Positions 50,970 to 60,255 of a stretch of 64,000 nt of DNA are shown one piece after another. Source of the stretch: Burkholderia sp. SRS-46 (GTDB lineage: Bacteria; Pseudomonadota; Gammaproteobacteria; Burkholderiales; Burkholderiaceae); contig NZ_PTXL01000001.1 in assembly GCF_004343775.1 (NCBI RefSeq), forward strand, positions 248,001-312,000, in the 5' to 3' direction. Numbering within the stretch: the stretch's first letter is position 1; each line of letters begins with the position of its first letter. The notes under the pieces are model-generated. The model was not told where the DNA came from. It saw nothing but the letters and a program-made list of their open reading frames with translations, and searched no databases. Position numbers and translations under genes: made by a program.

Positions 50970-52346
50970 TCAGCGGATCGTGTTCAGCACCGCTTCCACC
51001 GCCTGGCCGATCGCGAGCAGCGCGTCGTCGCGATGCGGCGCGGCCGCGAGCATCAGGCCGACCGGCGCCGCGTCGCGCGGATGGCACGGCAGCGACAGCG
51101 CGCAGGCGTCGAGGAAATTGAACGCGCTCGGGTTGCGCAGGATCAGCGCGTTGGTGCGCGCGAACGTGTCGTCGTCCGCCTCCAGCGCCGCGATGCGCGG
51201 TGGCGTGATCGGCACGGTCGGTGCGACGAGCGCGTCGAAGCGCGACCAGACCGTGTGCGCGGCTTCGTCGAGCATCGCGGCGCGCGCGGCGAGCAGGTCG
51301 AGGTAGTCGGCCGCGCTCGCGGGCTCGCCCTTCAGGATCCGCGACAGCACGCGCGGATCGTACCGGTCGCGATGCTGTGCGAGCAGCGGCCGGTGCCATG
51401 CGTACGCCTCGATCGGCGAGAAGCCGAAGCGGTTGACGTCGGGCAGCCGGTCGAGCGCGGCGAAGCGCACTTCGGTGACGACCGCGCCGGCCGCCTCCAG
51501 ATGCGTGAGCGCGGTGTCGAGCGCCGCGGCGACATCGGCATCGACGCCGTCCGTCACGTAGTTGGTCAGCACGCCGAGCCGCACGCCCTCGAGCGGGCGC
51601 GCCGCGGGCACCTGCGGCTCGAGGCCGGCGAGCATCCGGTCGACGAGCGCGCAGCAGGCGACCGTCAGGCCGATCGGGCCGAACGAGTCGAGCGTCGTCG
51701 ACAGCGGCACGCCGCCTTGCTTCGGAATCCGGCTCGCGGTCGGCTTGAAGCCGGTCAGTCCGCACAGCGCGGCCGGGATGCGGATCGAGCCGCCGGTGTC
51801 GGTGCCGAGTGCCACGGCGGCCATGCCGTCGGCGACGGATGCGGCGGCGCCCGACGACGAGCCGCCGGCGATCCGCGCGTCGCCGGGCACGTCGCGTTGG
51901 TATGGCGAGCGGGGCGTGCCGAAATGCGGATTCAGGCCGAGCCCGGAGAACGCGAACTCGCTCATGTTGGTGCGGCCGACCAGCACCGCGCCCGCGCGCC
52001 GCAGCCGCGCGACGGCGACCGCATCGGCGGTGGCGGGCGGCGCGTCGTCGAGCACGCGCGAGCCGGCGCGCGTGACCTGGCCGGCGACGTCGAACAGGTC
52101 CTTCACCGACACCGGAATGCCCGCGAGCGGCGACAGCACGGTGCCGGCGGCGCGCAGGCGGTCGTGCGCGTCGGCGGCCGCGCGGGCGTTGTCGGCATCG
52201 ACCTCGGTGAAGACGACGGCGCCCTGGCCGGCTGGATCGGCGATCCGTTCGAGCGCGGTGTCGACGAGCGCGCGGCTCGTCGTCCGGCCCGCGGCGAGGT
52301 CGGCGGCGAGCTGGGCGAGCGGGGGGAAAGGCGTGAAGGTGGTCAT
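50970..52346 (-). CDS. amidase signature family protein
   Basis: Ser-cisSer-Lys amidase, 458 residues. Catalytic Lys in LAGIPVSVKDLFDVAGQ, the glycine/serine-rich signature IAGGSSSGAAASVADGMAAVALGTDTGGSIRIPAALCG with the cis-Ser and nucleophile. The substrate is unknown. It is not GatA because it lies apart from gatB/gatC and next to a regulator, which suggests catabolism of an amide. It starts 7 bases after the gntR stop; likely one operon. Confidence 0.92.
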   Translation of the reverse strand: MTTFTPFPPLAQLAADLAAGRTTSRALVDTALERIADPAGQGAVVFTEVDADNARAAADAHDRLRAAGTVLSPLAGIPVSVKDLFDVAGQVTRAGSRVLDDAPPATADAVAVARLRRAGAVLVGRTNMSEFAFSGLGLNPHFGTPRSPYQRDVPGDARIAGGSSSGAAASVADGMAAVALGTDTGGSIRIPAALCGLTGFKPTASRIPKQGGVPLSTTLDSFGPIGLTVACCALVDRMLAGLEPQVPAARPLEGVRLGVLTNYVTDGVDADVAAALDTALTHLEAAGAVVTEVRFAALDRLPDVNRFGFSPIEAYAWHRPLLAQHRDRYDPRVLSRILKGEPASAADYLDLLAARAAMLDEAAHTVWSRFDALVAPTVPITPPRIAALEADDDTFARTNALILRNPSAFNFLDACALSLPCHPRDAAPVGLMLAAAPHRDDALLAIGQAVEAVLNTIR

Positions 52347-52353
52347 GATCGGG

Positions 52354-53025
52354 TCAGGGGCGAAGGCGTTGAAGAAGCGTGGCGCGGAACGAATCGATGT
52401 GGCGCTCGACGGCCGCGCGCGCGCCGGCGGCGTCGCGTGCGCGCAACCGCTCGAACAGCTCGCGGTGCTCGCGCTGCACGTCGGCGAGGTGGTGCGGTTC
52501 GGACAGCGTGACGAACCAGAAGCGCAGCGAGCGCTCGTGCAGCCCGCGCAGGATCTCGGCCAGCACCGGGTTGCGCGCGGCCGCGCCGATCGTCAGGTGA
52601 AACGCGCGGTCGAGCTCCATCATGGCCTCGACGTCGTGCGTGTCGGCGCAGGCCCGGCCGTCGTCGAGCAAGGCCGCCAGATGCGCGAAATCGTCGGGTG
52701 TCGCGTGGCGTGCGGCCAGCTCGGCGCAATGCGCCTCGTTGATGCGTCGCACGTCGATGACCGCGACGATGTCGTCGAGCGACAGCGGCTGCACCAGCAG
52801 CCCCTTGCGCGGCATCACCGACAGCAGCCCTTCGAGCACGAGCCGATGCACGGCCTGGTGGACCGGCGTGCGGCCGATGCCGGTGCGCGCGACGAGGTCG
52901 GCTTCGTTGAGCGCGGCGCCGGGCTTCAGGCGCATCGTGATGATGTCGCGCTGGATCAGCGCGTACGCGCGCTCGGCGAGGGATGCGTCGGGCCGGGCGC
53001 GCGTCGCGTCGGGCACGGCGTTCAT
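52354..53025 (-). CDS. GntR-family (FCD) transcriptional regulator
   Basis: 223-residue regulator with an N-terminal winged helix (YALIQRDIITMRLKPGAALNEADLVARTGIGRTPVHQAVHRLVLEGLL) and a C-terminal FCD ligand domain with the metal-binding His residues (DRAFHLTIGAAARNP, EHRELFERL, VERHIDSFR). It precedes the amidase, so it probably controls that gene. Upstream sits a palindrome that fits its kind of operator. Confidence 0.92.
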   Translation of the reverse strand: MNAVPDATRARPDASLAERAYALIQRDIITMRLKPGAALNEADLVARTGIGRTPVHQAVHRLVLEGLLSVMPRKGLLVQPLSLDDIVAVIDVRRINEAHCAELAARHATPDDFAHLAALLDDGRACADTHDVEAMMELDRAFHLTIGAAARNPVLAEILRGLHERSLRFWFVTLSEPHHLADVQREHRELFERLRARDAAGARAAVERHIDSFRATLLQRLRP

Positions 53026-53105
53026 GGGAGCAGCGGCGGGGCGGCCGGGTAGGGCGTAGGCATGCGCGGGCGATCCGGGCGTGTGGACGATGCATGGATA
53101 TTATT

Positions 53106-53117
53106 GTGATATATCAC
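53106..53117. promoter_or_regulatory. GntR-type operator palindrome
   Basis: Perfect 12-bp palindrome GTGATATATCAC, 80 bases upstream of the gntR start. It resembles FCD-GntR operators and is likely the regulator's own site. It could also act on the divergent gene at 53286. Confidence 0.55.
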
Positions 53118-53285
53118 TGGCGTCCAGTATCCCGGCGCAGGGCGGCGGCCGTGATCCGTCTGCGGATTGACCGGGCGCCTGCGACAATATTGACAAGATG
53201 TTGCTGGTTTGCCGCGCGATCGTGCACTGAAGCATAATGAATCTTCATCCATCCTCCCGCGTGAGCGACGCACCAGACCATCGTC

Positions 53286-54410
53286 ATGAGCGAAAACACG
53301 CCTTCCTCAGCCGGTTCGGCCGGCACGTCGTCCTCTTCCTCCAGTTCCGCCCATCCGACACCGGCGCATCCGCCGTCCGGCGCCGCGCCTGACGCGTCTG
53401 CCGGTACGGCCGCCCCGGCCGGTGCCGCGGCGGCGAACGAGCGCAAGCCGGGCTCGCCGCCGCCGGGATTCGGCGCAGCGCCCGATTTCGACACGCCGCG
53501 GCCGCCGCCCGCGGGCGCGCCGACCGCACCGCCCGCCTACCTGAAGCAGAGCGACACGCCGTGGTCGGTGTTCGGCCGGATCATCGCGGCGCGCGCGCGC
53601 CGCATCTTCGATCGCGCCGGCCAGCGCATCACGCAGCGCACGCTGCGCATCGGCGTATCCGCGCGCATCTTCCACCCGGAGCCCGGCGCGAAGGGGCTGC
53701 GCGGCAAGACGCTGCAGTACCTGGAAGAGTCGATCGCGCACTGGGTGATGTCGCGCGACGTGCTGGTGTTCATGATTCCGACGGTCGGCCACCAGGGCAT
53801 GCTGCACCCGAGCAACATCCGCCTGCGCGACTATGCGAAGCATCTCGACGGCCTGCTGCTGCAGGGTGGCGCCGATGTGTCGCCGCAGACCTACGCGGCA
53901 TCGGATGCCCATCCCGAATGGCCGGGCGATCGCGTGCGCGACATGTACGAGCTGGAGCTGCTGCACGAGTTCGTCGAATCCGGCAAGCCGGTGCTCGGCG
54001 TGTGCCGCGGCTGCCAGCTGATCAACGTCGCGTTCGGCGGGTCGCTGTACCAGGACATCGCGACCGACGTGCCGACCGCCAACGCGCACGTGAGCGAGCA
54101 TTACGACCAGCATCGCCACGCGATCCGCTTCCCCGACAGCTCGACGCTCGCGAGCATGTTCCCGGGGCGCCGCGAGGCGATCGTCAACTCGATCCACCAC
54201 CAGGCGATCCGCGACCTGGGCCGCGACCTGAACATCGAGGCCGTGTCGGCCGGCGACGGAATCATCGAGGGCATCCGCTACCGGCGCGCGCCGTTCGTCG
54301 TCGGCGTGCAGTGGCACCCCGAGTTTCATCGCGCGGGCGGCGCCGAATTGCTCGACTGCACGCCGCTGCTCGACGCGTTCCTGCGCGCTGCACGCGAGAC
54401 TCGCCTGTAA
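53286..54410 (+). CDS. peptidase C26 / gamma-glutamyl-GABA hydrolase-like protein
   Basis: 374-residue class I glutamine amidotransferase-like hydrolase, PuuD type. The first 90 residues are a disordered Ser/Ala/Pro-rich extension (TSSSSSSSAHPTPAHPP). The core from about 120 has LDGLLLQGGADVSPQTY, nucleophile Cys in GVCRGCQLINVAFGG, and HHQAIRDLG / GVQWHPEFH with the His-Glu dyad. It probably cleaves gamma-glutamyl compounds, such as in putrescine catabolism. The extension is unlike PuuD of E. coli. Confidence 0.88.
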   Translation: MSENTPSSAGSAGTSSSSSSSAHPTPAHPPSGAAPDASAGTAAPAGAAAANERKPGSPPPGFGAAPDFDTPRPPPAGAPTAPPAYLKQSDTPWSVFGRIIAARARRIFDRAGQRITQRTLRIGVSARIFHPEPGAKGLRGKTLQYLEESIAHWVMSRDVLVFMIPTVGHQGMLHPSNIRLRDYAKHLDGLLLQGGADVSPQTYAASDAHPEWPGDRVRDMYELELLHEFVESGKPVLGVCRGCQLINVAFGGSLYQDIATDVPTANAHVSEHYDQHRHAIRFPDSSTLASMFPGRREAIVNSIHHQAIRDLGRDLNIEAVSAGDGIIEGIRYRRAPFVVGVQWHPEFHRAGGAELLDCTPLLDAFLRAARETRL

Positions 54411-54518
54411 GACTGTCGAACTTTGTGACGGCGGCCGCATCCCGATTGAATTCGAGATGTGGCCCCGGCGTTTTGAACGATAATCGCGACTTTCCGATTC
54501 ATCCGCCGGAGTCTGACG

Positions 54519-55199
54519 TTGGCCTTCCGAGAACTTTCCCCTGTCCGATGCGCAACGTGGGTCGTTGCGATTGCCGCATGCGCGCACGCCGCGGTGGCGT
54601 GGTCCGCCGACGACACGGCACCCGTCGCGGGCACGCGTCCGGCCGTGACGAGCCTGAGCGGCGATGCCGCATCCGGCGCGAGCGGCGCCGCACAGGGCAA
54701 CGTCGCCGAACTGACGCGGATGCTGCACGACGGCAAGGTCGTCGAAATGCGCACGACCTACAACGGCAGCTACGGCGCGAGCCTGATGTTCGATCCGCAG
54801 GAAATGACGTATTACGTCGCGCTGTTTCAGGACAAGCATCTGTGGCGCGTGCTCAAGTCGCAGGACAAGAGCCGCGCGGAGATGGTGTATGCGAACTTCG
54901 TCCAGCAGACCGTGCAACTGTCCGACATCGAGATTCGCCGGACCGAATTGCAGGCGCAGAAGGCGTTTCTCGAGCGCGTGATCGCTTTGTCGTCGAGCCG
55001 TGCGCAGCAGTTGCAGGCCGACCTGAGCGTCGCGCGCAGCCAGCAGGCCGAGGTCGCGCAGCGGCAGAAGTCGGCGCAGGAGCAGGCGCATGCGCTGCAG
55101 ATCGAGAAGCGCGCCGCGCAGGCGCAACTGCGCGAACTGCAGCAGCAGGTGCAGCAGCTCGAACGACAAACGGAATCGGGGTTGCCGGCGCACAAGTAA
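54519..55199 (+). CDS. DUF2968 exported coiled-coil protein
   Basis: 226-residue protein. Signal peptide (WVVAIAACAHAAVAWS-AD), a conserved DUF2968-like domain (GNVAELTRMLHDGKVVEMRTTYNGSYGASLMF), then a long C-terminal coiled coil rich in Gln/Ala (QLQADLSVARSQQAEVAQRQKSAQEQAHALQ). TTG start at 54519 after GCCGGAGTCTGACG. Function unknown. Confidence 0.85.
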   Translation: MAFRELSPVRCATWVVAIAACAHAAVAWSADDTAPVAGTRPAVTSLSGDAASGASGAAQGNVAELTRMLHDGKVVEMRTTYNGSYGASLMFDPQEMTYYVALFQDKHLWRVLKSQDKSRAEMVYANFVQQTVQLSDIEIRRTELQAQKAFLERVIALSSSRAQQLQADLSVARSQQAEVAQRQKSAQEQAHALQIEKRAAQAQLRELQQQVQQLERQTESGLPAHK

Positions 55200-55233
55200 C
55201 GGCGCACACGACGTTCTGACCGACACACGACAA

Positions 55234-55266
55234 AGCCCGGCGAAGCGGATCTTCGCCGGGCTTTTT
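55234..55266 (+). terminator. terminator after DUF2968 gene
   Basis: 12-bp stem AGCCCGGCGAAG / CTTCGCCGGGCT followed by TTTTT. Confidence 0.9.
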
Positions 55267-55278
55267 GCTGGGCGCGGG

Positions 55279-56175
55279 TCAGCGCGTGAACGCGTCCGGT
55301 GTGTCGGTCAGGCGTCGATGAGACAGCCGGGACGTCCAGTCGAAGCCGGCCGGGGGCGGCGCTGATGGCGCGGCCGCGGGCTGTTCGGCGCGCAATGCGT
55401 GCGCCATCGCGATCAGCGTGTGTGGATCGTCGAGCGTATCGAGTGCGGATGCGGCGGGGAGAGGCTGCACGGCGCGTTCCAGTTGCGGCGTCGGTCGGAC
55501 CGGTGCTGCCACGCGTATTGCGGCGGGTGCGGTGGTCGCGGCGGTGTATTGCATTTGTGGCATCGCGTGACGGCCGGTCGTGTGCGGCTGCGGTGTGGTT
55601 GCGAGCCGTTGCGCGTGGCGTATCGGAGCCGGGGGTGTGGCCGCGACGGGCTGCGGCGCGACGACGATCGGGGGCGATGGCCGGGCCGCGACCGCGATTG
55701 GTGTTGCCGGCGTATGCGACGCAGTGTCGGGCCGCGGGGCCGGCGTGGCAGCGTGCGTCACCACGGGTTGCGCTGGCCTCTGGGCGGTAACCGTGCCCGA
55801 CTGCACGAAGCGCAACGACGCGTCGGTGCCAGATTCGGGCGCGTGTGTCGCGACGAGCCAGCCGATGATGCCGAGGGCGCCGACACTCCAGCACGCGGCG
55901 AGCAGCGTGCGCTTCGATCCGTCGGCGGGGGCCGAGCGGGAGGCGGGCAGTGCAGGCACGGATGCGGGCGGGCGTAAAGGCAGCCAGCTACAGGCGCGAT
56001 GCGGGAATGCGACGTCGATGCACGAGGTGACAATCCGGGCGACGAAGGTGCCGTCGGCATGCGCGTCCGATGAACGGCGAAGCGTCCATTCGCGACCGAA
56101 CGGGATACCGTCGAGCGGCATGAATCGGGGGCGGGCGATTTCGCCTTCGACGGGAATCAGTGGCGATGGATTCAT
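55279..56175 (-). CDS. hypothetical proline/alanine-rich membrane protein
   Basis: 298 residues: N-terminal cytoplasmic part (about 1-95), one membrane helix (TLLAACWSVGALGIIGWLVA), and a long periplasmic Ala/Pro/Thr-rich region ending with the motif GFDWTSRLSHRRLTD. No family recognised. Such a bitopic layout with a proline-rich spacer resembles envelope-spanning proteins but lacks a TonB/TolA C-terminal domain. Start at 56175 (MNPSPLIP). Confidence 0.65.
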   Translation of the reverse strand: MNPSPLIPVEGEIARPRFMPLDGIPFGREWTLRRSSDAHADGTFVARIVTSCIDVAFPHRACSWLPLRPPASVPALPASRSAPADGSKRTLLAACWSVGALGIIGWLVATHAPESGTDASLRFVQSGTVTAQRPAQPVVTHAATPAPRPDTASHTPATPIAVAARPSPPIVVAPQPVAATPPAPIRHAQRLATTPQPHTTGRHAMPQMQYTAATTAPAAIRVAAPVRPTPQLERAVQPLPAASALDTLDDPHTLIAMAHALRAEQPAAAPSAPPPAGFDWTSRLSHRRLTDTPDAFTR

Positions 56176-56347
56176 GGCAGCGAGGCGCGGCGCGCGATGA
56201 ACAAGGCCGGATGCGGCCGGCGCCGGAGCAAATTCCGAATCGGATATTGTCGGCGCTGGCACGTCAGCAGTCGATCAGACTAGTCTGATTTTTGGCGTTC
56301 GGTCTGATCCAGTACCGGTCGGCCGGAGGCCGGCGCTGCGCTGGCGC

Positions 56348-58186
56348 TCAGGCGGCGCGCAGCGCGGCGGCGACTTCTTCCACGACCTCGCGCCATTGCC
56401 CCGGCGCGGGCTGGCGCACGAGCCGGGCCTGCGGATACCACGGGCAGTCGGGGCTCGAGAACCAGCGCCAGTCGGCCGCGAACGGCAGCATCAGCCACAG
56501 CGGCTTGCCGAGCGCGCCCGCGAGGTGCGCGACCCCGGTGTCGATCGATACGACGCCGTCGAGCCGCTCGATCAGCGCCGCCGTGTCGGCGAAGTCGGCC
56601 AGCCGGCCGCCGAACGGGTGCGCGCGCGGATGCGCGTCGAGGCTTGCGCGTTCGTCGTCGTCGATCGCCGGCTGCAGCACGATCCAGTCGATGTCGGGCA
56701 GCGCGAACAGCGGCTCGAGCGCGGCGAGCGGGATCGAGCGGTTGTCCTGCGCGAGGCGCCGCCCGGACCAGACGAGGCCGAATTTGCGTTTCTGCTGCCC
56801 GCCGAGCGAGCCCCGGAAGCGCCGGCGGGCGCTGTCGGGCGCGTCGAGGTAGCGCGTACCGGACAGGATGTCGTCGGGCTGCAGCCCGAGCGCGAACGGC
56901 AGGCTCAGCAGCGTGCATGCGACATCCGCGGCCGGCACCTTCGCCGCGCCCTGCGCGACGAGCGTCACGCGCCAGCGCGCGGCGGCCGGCTCGAGCAGCG
57001 CGACGAGTTCCGGTTGCACTTCGAGCACGACGCGTTCGCAGCGCGCGCGCGCGAGCGGGACGAAGCGGACGAACTGCAGCGTGTCGCCGAACCCCTGTTC
57101 CGCGCGGATCAGCAGCGTGCGTGACGCGATCGGCTCGCCCTGCCAGCGCGGCAGCGCGCCGAGCGGCATCGCGCCGGGCGTGGCGTGGCGCGCCTCGTAC
57201 GCGGGCAGGCCGCGGGTGAAATCGCCGAGCGTCAGCAGCGTGACCGCGCGATGCAGTTGCGCGAGCGTGAGATCCGGCGCGACGCGCAGCGCCTGGTCGA
57301 ACGCGCGCAGCGCCATCTCGTGCGCGCGGAGCGCGTGATGCGCATTGCCGAGGTTCAGCCACGCGAGGCTGAACGACGGATCGAGCCCGACCGCGCGCTC
57401 GTAGTAGGGCAGCGCGTCGCGATGACGGCCCTGCGCGGACAACGCGTTCGCGAGGCCGAACAGCGCGAGCGGAAACGGCGGATGCAGCGCGAGCGCGGCT
57501 TCGAACGCGGCGGCCGCTTCGGCGTGGCGGCCGATCGCGTCGAGCGTGTTGCCGAGGTTGAAATGCGCGGCGACGAAGCGCGGCTGCGCGGCGATTGCCG
57601 CGTGGAAATGCGCGATCGCGTCGTCGGCGCGGCCCATCGCGGACAGCGCCATCGCGAGATTGTTGTGCGCGCCCGCGTGGCCCGGCTTCAGCTCGAGCGC
57701 GCGGTGGAATGCGGCCAGCGCGTCGTCGTGGCGGCCGAGCGCGTTCAGCGCGTTGCCGAGGTTGTTGTGGATCGACGCGTCGTCCGGCGTGAGCCGGAGT
57801 GCGCGGGCGAACGCGTCGATCGCATCCTCGTGACGCTGCAGTGCCGCATACGCGTTGCCGAGGTTGTAGTGCGCGAGCGGAAATTCGGGCGCGAGCGTCA
57901 GCGCATTGCGGAAGCGGTCGATCGCCTCGTCCAGGCGGCCGAGCGCCTTCAGCGCATTGCCCAGGTTGAGCTGCAGCGCGGCATCGCCCGGGCGCAGCGC
58001 GACCGCGCGGCCGACGAGGTCGGCCGCTTCGGCATGCTGGCCCTGCTGATGCCGCAGCACGCCGAACAGATGCAGCGCGTCGGCGTCGGCGGGATTGGCG
58101 TCGAGCGCGGCGCGGTAGCCGTGCTCGGCGTCGGCGAGGTGGCCCGCGCGGTGCGCGGCGTACGCTCGGTCGAAGGCGGAATCCAT
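56348..58186 (-). CDS. TPR protein with GT9-like glycosyltransferase domain
   Basis: 612-residue protein. Residues about 1-320 hold about nine tetratricopeptide repeats with near-identical units (LNLGNALKALGRLDEAIDRF, HNNLGNALNALGRHDDALAAF). The C-terminal half resembles the ADP-heptose glycosyltransferase family 9 fold (LIRAEQGFGDTLQFVRF, GLVWSGRRLAQDNRS, GVVSIDTGVAHLAGALGKPLWLMLP). Such TPR-glycosyltransferases occur next to surface or flagellar glycosylation genes. Whether it modifies proteins or glycans is unknown. Start at 58186 (MDSAFDRAY). Confidence 0.85.
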   Translation of the reverse strand: MDSAFDRAYAAHRAGHLADAEHGYRAALDANPADADALHLFGVLRHQQGQHAEAADLVGRAVALRPGDAALQLNLGNALKALGRLDEAIDRFRNALTLAPEFPLAHYNLGNAYAALQRHEDAIDAFARALRLTPDDASIHNNLGNALNALGRHDDALAAFHRALELKPGHAGAHNNLAMALSAMGRADDAIAHFHAAIAAQPRFVAAHFNLGNTLDAIGRHAEAAAAFEAALALHPPFPLALFGLANALSAQGRHRDALPYYERAVGLDPSFSLAWLNLGNAHHALRAHEMALRAFDQALRVAPDLTLAQLHRAVTLLTLGDFTRGLPAYEARHATPGAMPLGALPRWQGEPIASRTLLIRAEQGFGDTLQFVRFVPLARARCERVVLEVQPELVALLEPAAARWRVTLVAQGAAKVPAADVACTLLSLPFALGLQPDDILSGTRYLDAPDSARRRFRGSLGGQQKRKFGLVWSGRRLAQDNRSIPLAALEPLFALPDIDWIVLQPAIDDDERASLDAHPRAHPFGGRLADFADTAALIERLDGVVSIDTGVAHLAGALGKPLWLMLPFAADWRWFSSPDCPWYPQARLVRQPAPGQWREVVEEVAAALRAA

Positions 58187-58314
58187 GACGCGAAAACTGG
58201 CGGAAAACGCGTATTTTCCCACACCCGCCCGGGTGGCCCCCTCGGCCGTCCGGCATATGGTCCCGTCAGGCGGAGCGGCGTAGACTTGCAGGGTCGCGTG
58301 TCATCGAGGTTCTC

Positions 58315-59964
58315 ATGGTCGACGAACTGCTCGATATCCCACCCGTGCTGATCGTCGGCGCGGGGCCGACCGGCCTGGCCGCCGCGATGAGCCTTGCCCG
58401 CGCGCGGGTGCCGGTGCGCATCATCGACATGGCCGGCTCGCCCGCGCCGTATTCGCGCGCGATCGGCATCCAGGCGCGCACGCTCGAGCTGCTGGAGCAG
58501 CATCGCGTGGTCGAGCCATTCCTCGCGAACGGGCACCGCGCACATGCGGCATCGCTGCATGCGGACGGCCGCGTGATCGTGCGGCTCGACTTCGATCCGC
58601 TGCAGACGCGCTATCCGTATCTGCTGCTGCTCGACCAGAGCGTCACGGAGCGCCTGCTTGCCGAGCATCTCGAGGGGCTCGGCGTCGCGGTCGAGCGCGG
58701 CCGCACGCTGAGCGCATGCGACGCGGGCGGCACGTCGCTCGACGTGACGATCCGCGATGCGCGTGGCGCGGAGGAACGCGTGGCACCGTCGTACCTGATC
58801 GCCGCCGACGGCGCGCACAGCACGATGCGTCATCTGCTCGGCGTGAGCTTCGCCGGCCGGCCGTTCGAGCAGACGTTCCTGCTCGCCGATCTCGCCGCGA
58901 TTCCCGACTGGCCGGACGACGAGATTCATTTGTTCACGACGGCCGACGGCCTCGCGGGCCTGTTCCCGATGGGCGGCGGCCGCTACCGGCTGGTCGCCGA
59001 CCGGCCGCGGGAAAACGGCCCGCTCCCCGACGAACGGGGGCCGACACTCGCGCAGTGCCAGGAGATCGTGCGCGCGCGCGTGGGGGCATCGATCGTGCTG
59101 AGCGACCTCACGTGGTCGTCCTATTTCCACCTGCACAGCCGGATGGTCGAGCGCTTGCGGCTCGGCCGCGTGTTCTTCGCGGGCGATGCCGCGCACGTCC
59201 ACAGCCCGGCGGGCGCGCAAGGCATGAACACCGGCATCCAGGAGGCGTTCAACCTCGGCTGGAAACTCGCGAGGGTGCTGGGGGCGGGGGCGCCGGAACG
59301 GTTGCTCGACACGTATCACGCGGAGCGTCATCCGATCGAGCGCGACGTGTTGCGGCAGACGAGTCTACTGACGCAGATCGTCGAGGCGGACCGGGGGCCG
59401 ATGAAGCTGCTGCGCGACCACGTCGTGCCGCTGCTGTCGTCGTTCGGGCCGATGCGCGACGCGGTGCGGCGCACGGTCAGCGAACTCGGGGTGCAGTATC
59501 GCAAGAGCCCGCTGACGCTCGAGCGCGTGCTCGACGGCGGCCCGCGCGCGGGCGAGCGGGCGCCCGATGCGCTCGTGCATGTGCTAGACGGGCCGCTCGG
59601 GCAGGCGCCCGGCGTCGCGCGGTTGTTCGACCTGCACGAGCCGGCGGGCTTTACATTGCTGTTGCTCGAGGAACCGGTGCAGGAGGGCGGGGCGGACGAA
59701 CCGCCGCCCGCTGACGCAGCCGTGCAGGCGCTCGTGCAATCGCTCGAGCGGATCATGCCGGGCGCGGTGCGGGTGTGGCGCGTCACCGATGCTGAAGGCG
59801 ACGGCGCGGCGGGGCTCGCGGAGGTCTACGGCCGTTCGCGTCCGTCGTTCTATCTGCTGCGGCCCGACGGCTATATCGCCGCGCGCGGCCGGCTTGCGTC
59901 CGACGCGAACGCGTTGCTGCGCCATTGCGAAGGCTGGTTCGCCGGCGTGTCGTTGCCGGCGTAA
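58315..59964 (+). CDS. FAD-dependent aromatic monooxygenase
   Basis: 549-residue flavoprotein hydroxylase of the PHBH class. FAD-binding GxGxxG in VLIVGAGPTGLAAAMSLARA, the DG motif (YLIAADGAHSTMRHLLG), and GDAAHVHSPAGAQGMNTGIQ, followed by a C-terminal thioredoxin-like dimerisation domain (SFYLLRPDGYIAARG). Similar to phenol/pentachlorophenol hydroxylases; substrate not known. Start at 58315 follows GAGGTTCTC. Confidence 0.92.
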   Translation: MVDELLDIPPVLIVGAGPTGLAAAMSLARARVPVRIIDMAGSPAPYSRAIGIQARTLELLEQHRVVEPFLANGHRAHAASLHADGRVIVRLDFDPLQTRYPYLLLLDQSVTERLLAEHLEGLGVAVERGRTLSACDAGGTSLDVTIRDARGAEERVAPSYLIAADGAHSTMRHLLGVSFAGRPFEQTFLLADLAAIPDWPDDEIHLFTTADGLAGLFPMGGGRYRLVADRPRENGPLPDERGPTLAQCQEIVRARVGASIVLSDLTWSSYFHLHSRMVERLRLGRVFFAGDAAHVHSPAGAQGMNTGIQEAFNLGWKLARVLGAGAPERLLDTYHAERHPIERDVLRQTSLLTQIVEADRGPMKLLRDHVVPLLSSFGPMRDAVRRTVSELGVQYRKSPLTLERVLDGGPRAGERAPDALVHVLDGPLGQAPGVARLFDLHEPAGFTLLLLEEPVQEGGADEPPPADAAVQALVQSLERIMPGAVRVWRVTDAEGDGAAGLAEVYGRSRPSFYLLRPDGYIAARGRLASDANALLRHCEGWFAGVSLPA

Positions 59965-59996
59965 CCGACGACAGCAGCACCGGCGGCGCCGGCCGG

Positions 59997-60248
59997 TCAG
60001 GCGGGCGCAGCGGCCGGCGTCAGCGTGTCGCGATAGCGCGCGATCGCGTCACGCACGATCGGGTCGGCGCGTTGCGCCGCCTCGCCGGCCGGGTCGTCGA
60101 ACGCGGCGAGCAGCGTGCGGCGCATGCGCGGTTCCCAGAAGCGCCGGATGTGGTCGGCGATGCCGGCCAGCGCTTCGTCGCGATCGGGCATCGACGCGAA
60201 AAACGCGCCGATCTGATTGGCCATGTCGATCAGGTGCACGGTGTCCAT
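59997..60248 (-). CDS. fdsD: NAD-dependent formate dehydrogenase delta subunit
   Basis: 83-residue accessory subunit of the soluble Mo formate dehydrogenase, matching FdsD by length and pattern: VHLIDMANQIGAFFASMPDRDEA, HIRRFWEPRMRRTLL. Starts 7 bases after fdsA stop; last gene of the cluster. Confidence 0.92.
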   Translation of the reverse strand: MDTVHLIDMANQIGAFFASMPDRDEALAGIADHIRRFWEPRMRRTLLAAFDDPAGEAAQRADPIVRDAIARYRDTLTPAAAPA

Positions 60249-60255
60249 GGCGTCC

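Noticed and set aside
57300..58150. Regularly spaced repeats about 102 bases apart considered as a CRISPR-like array
   Set aside because: They are the 34-residue units of the TPR protein, imperfect and in frame; no CRISPR array is seen in the window.
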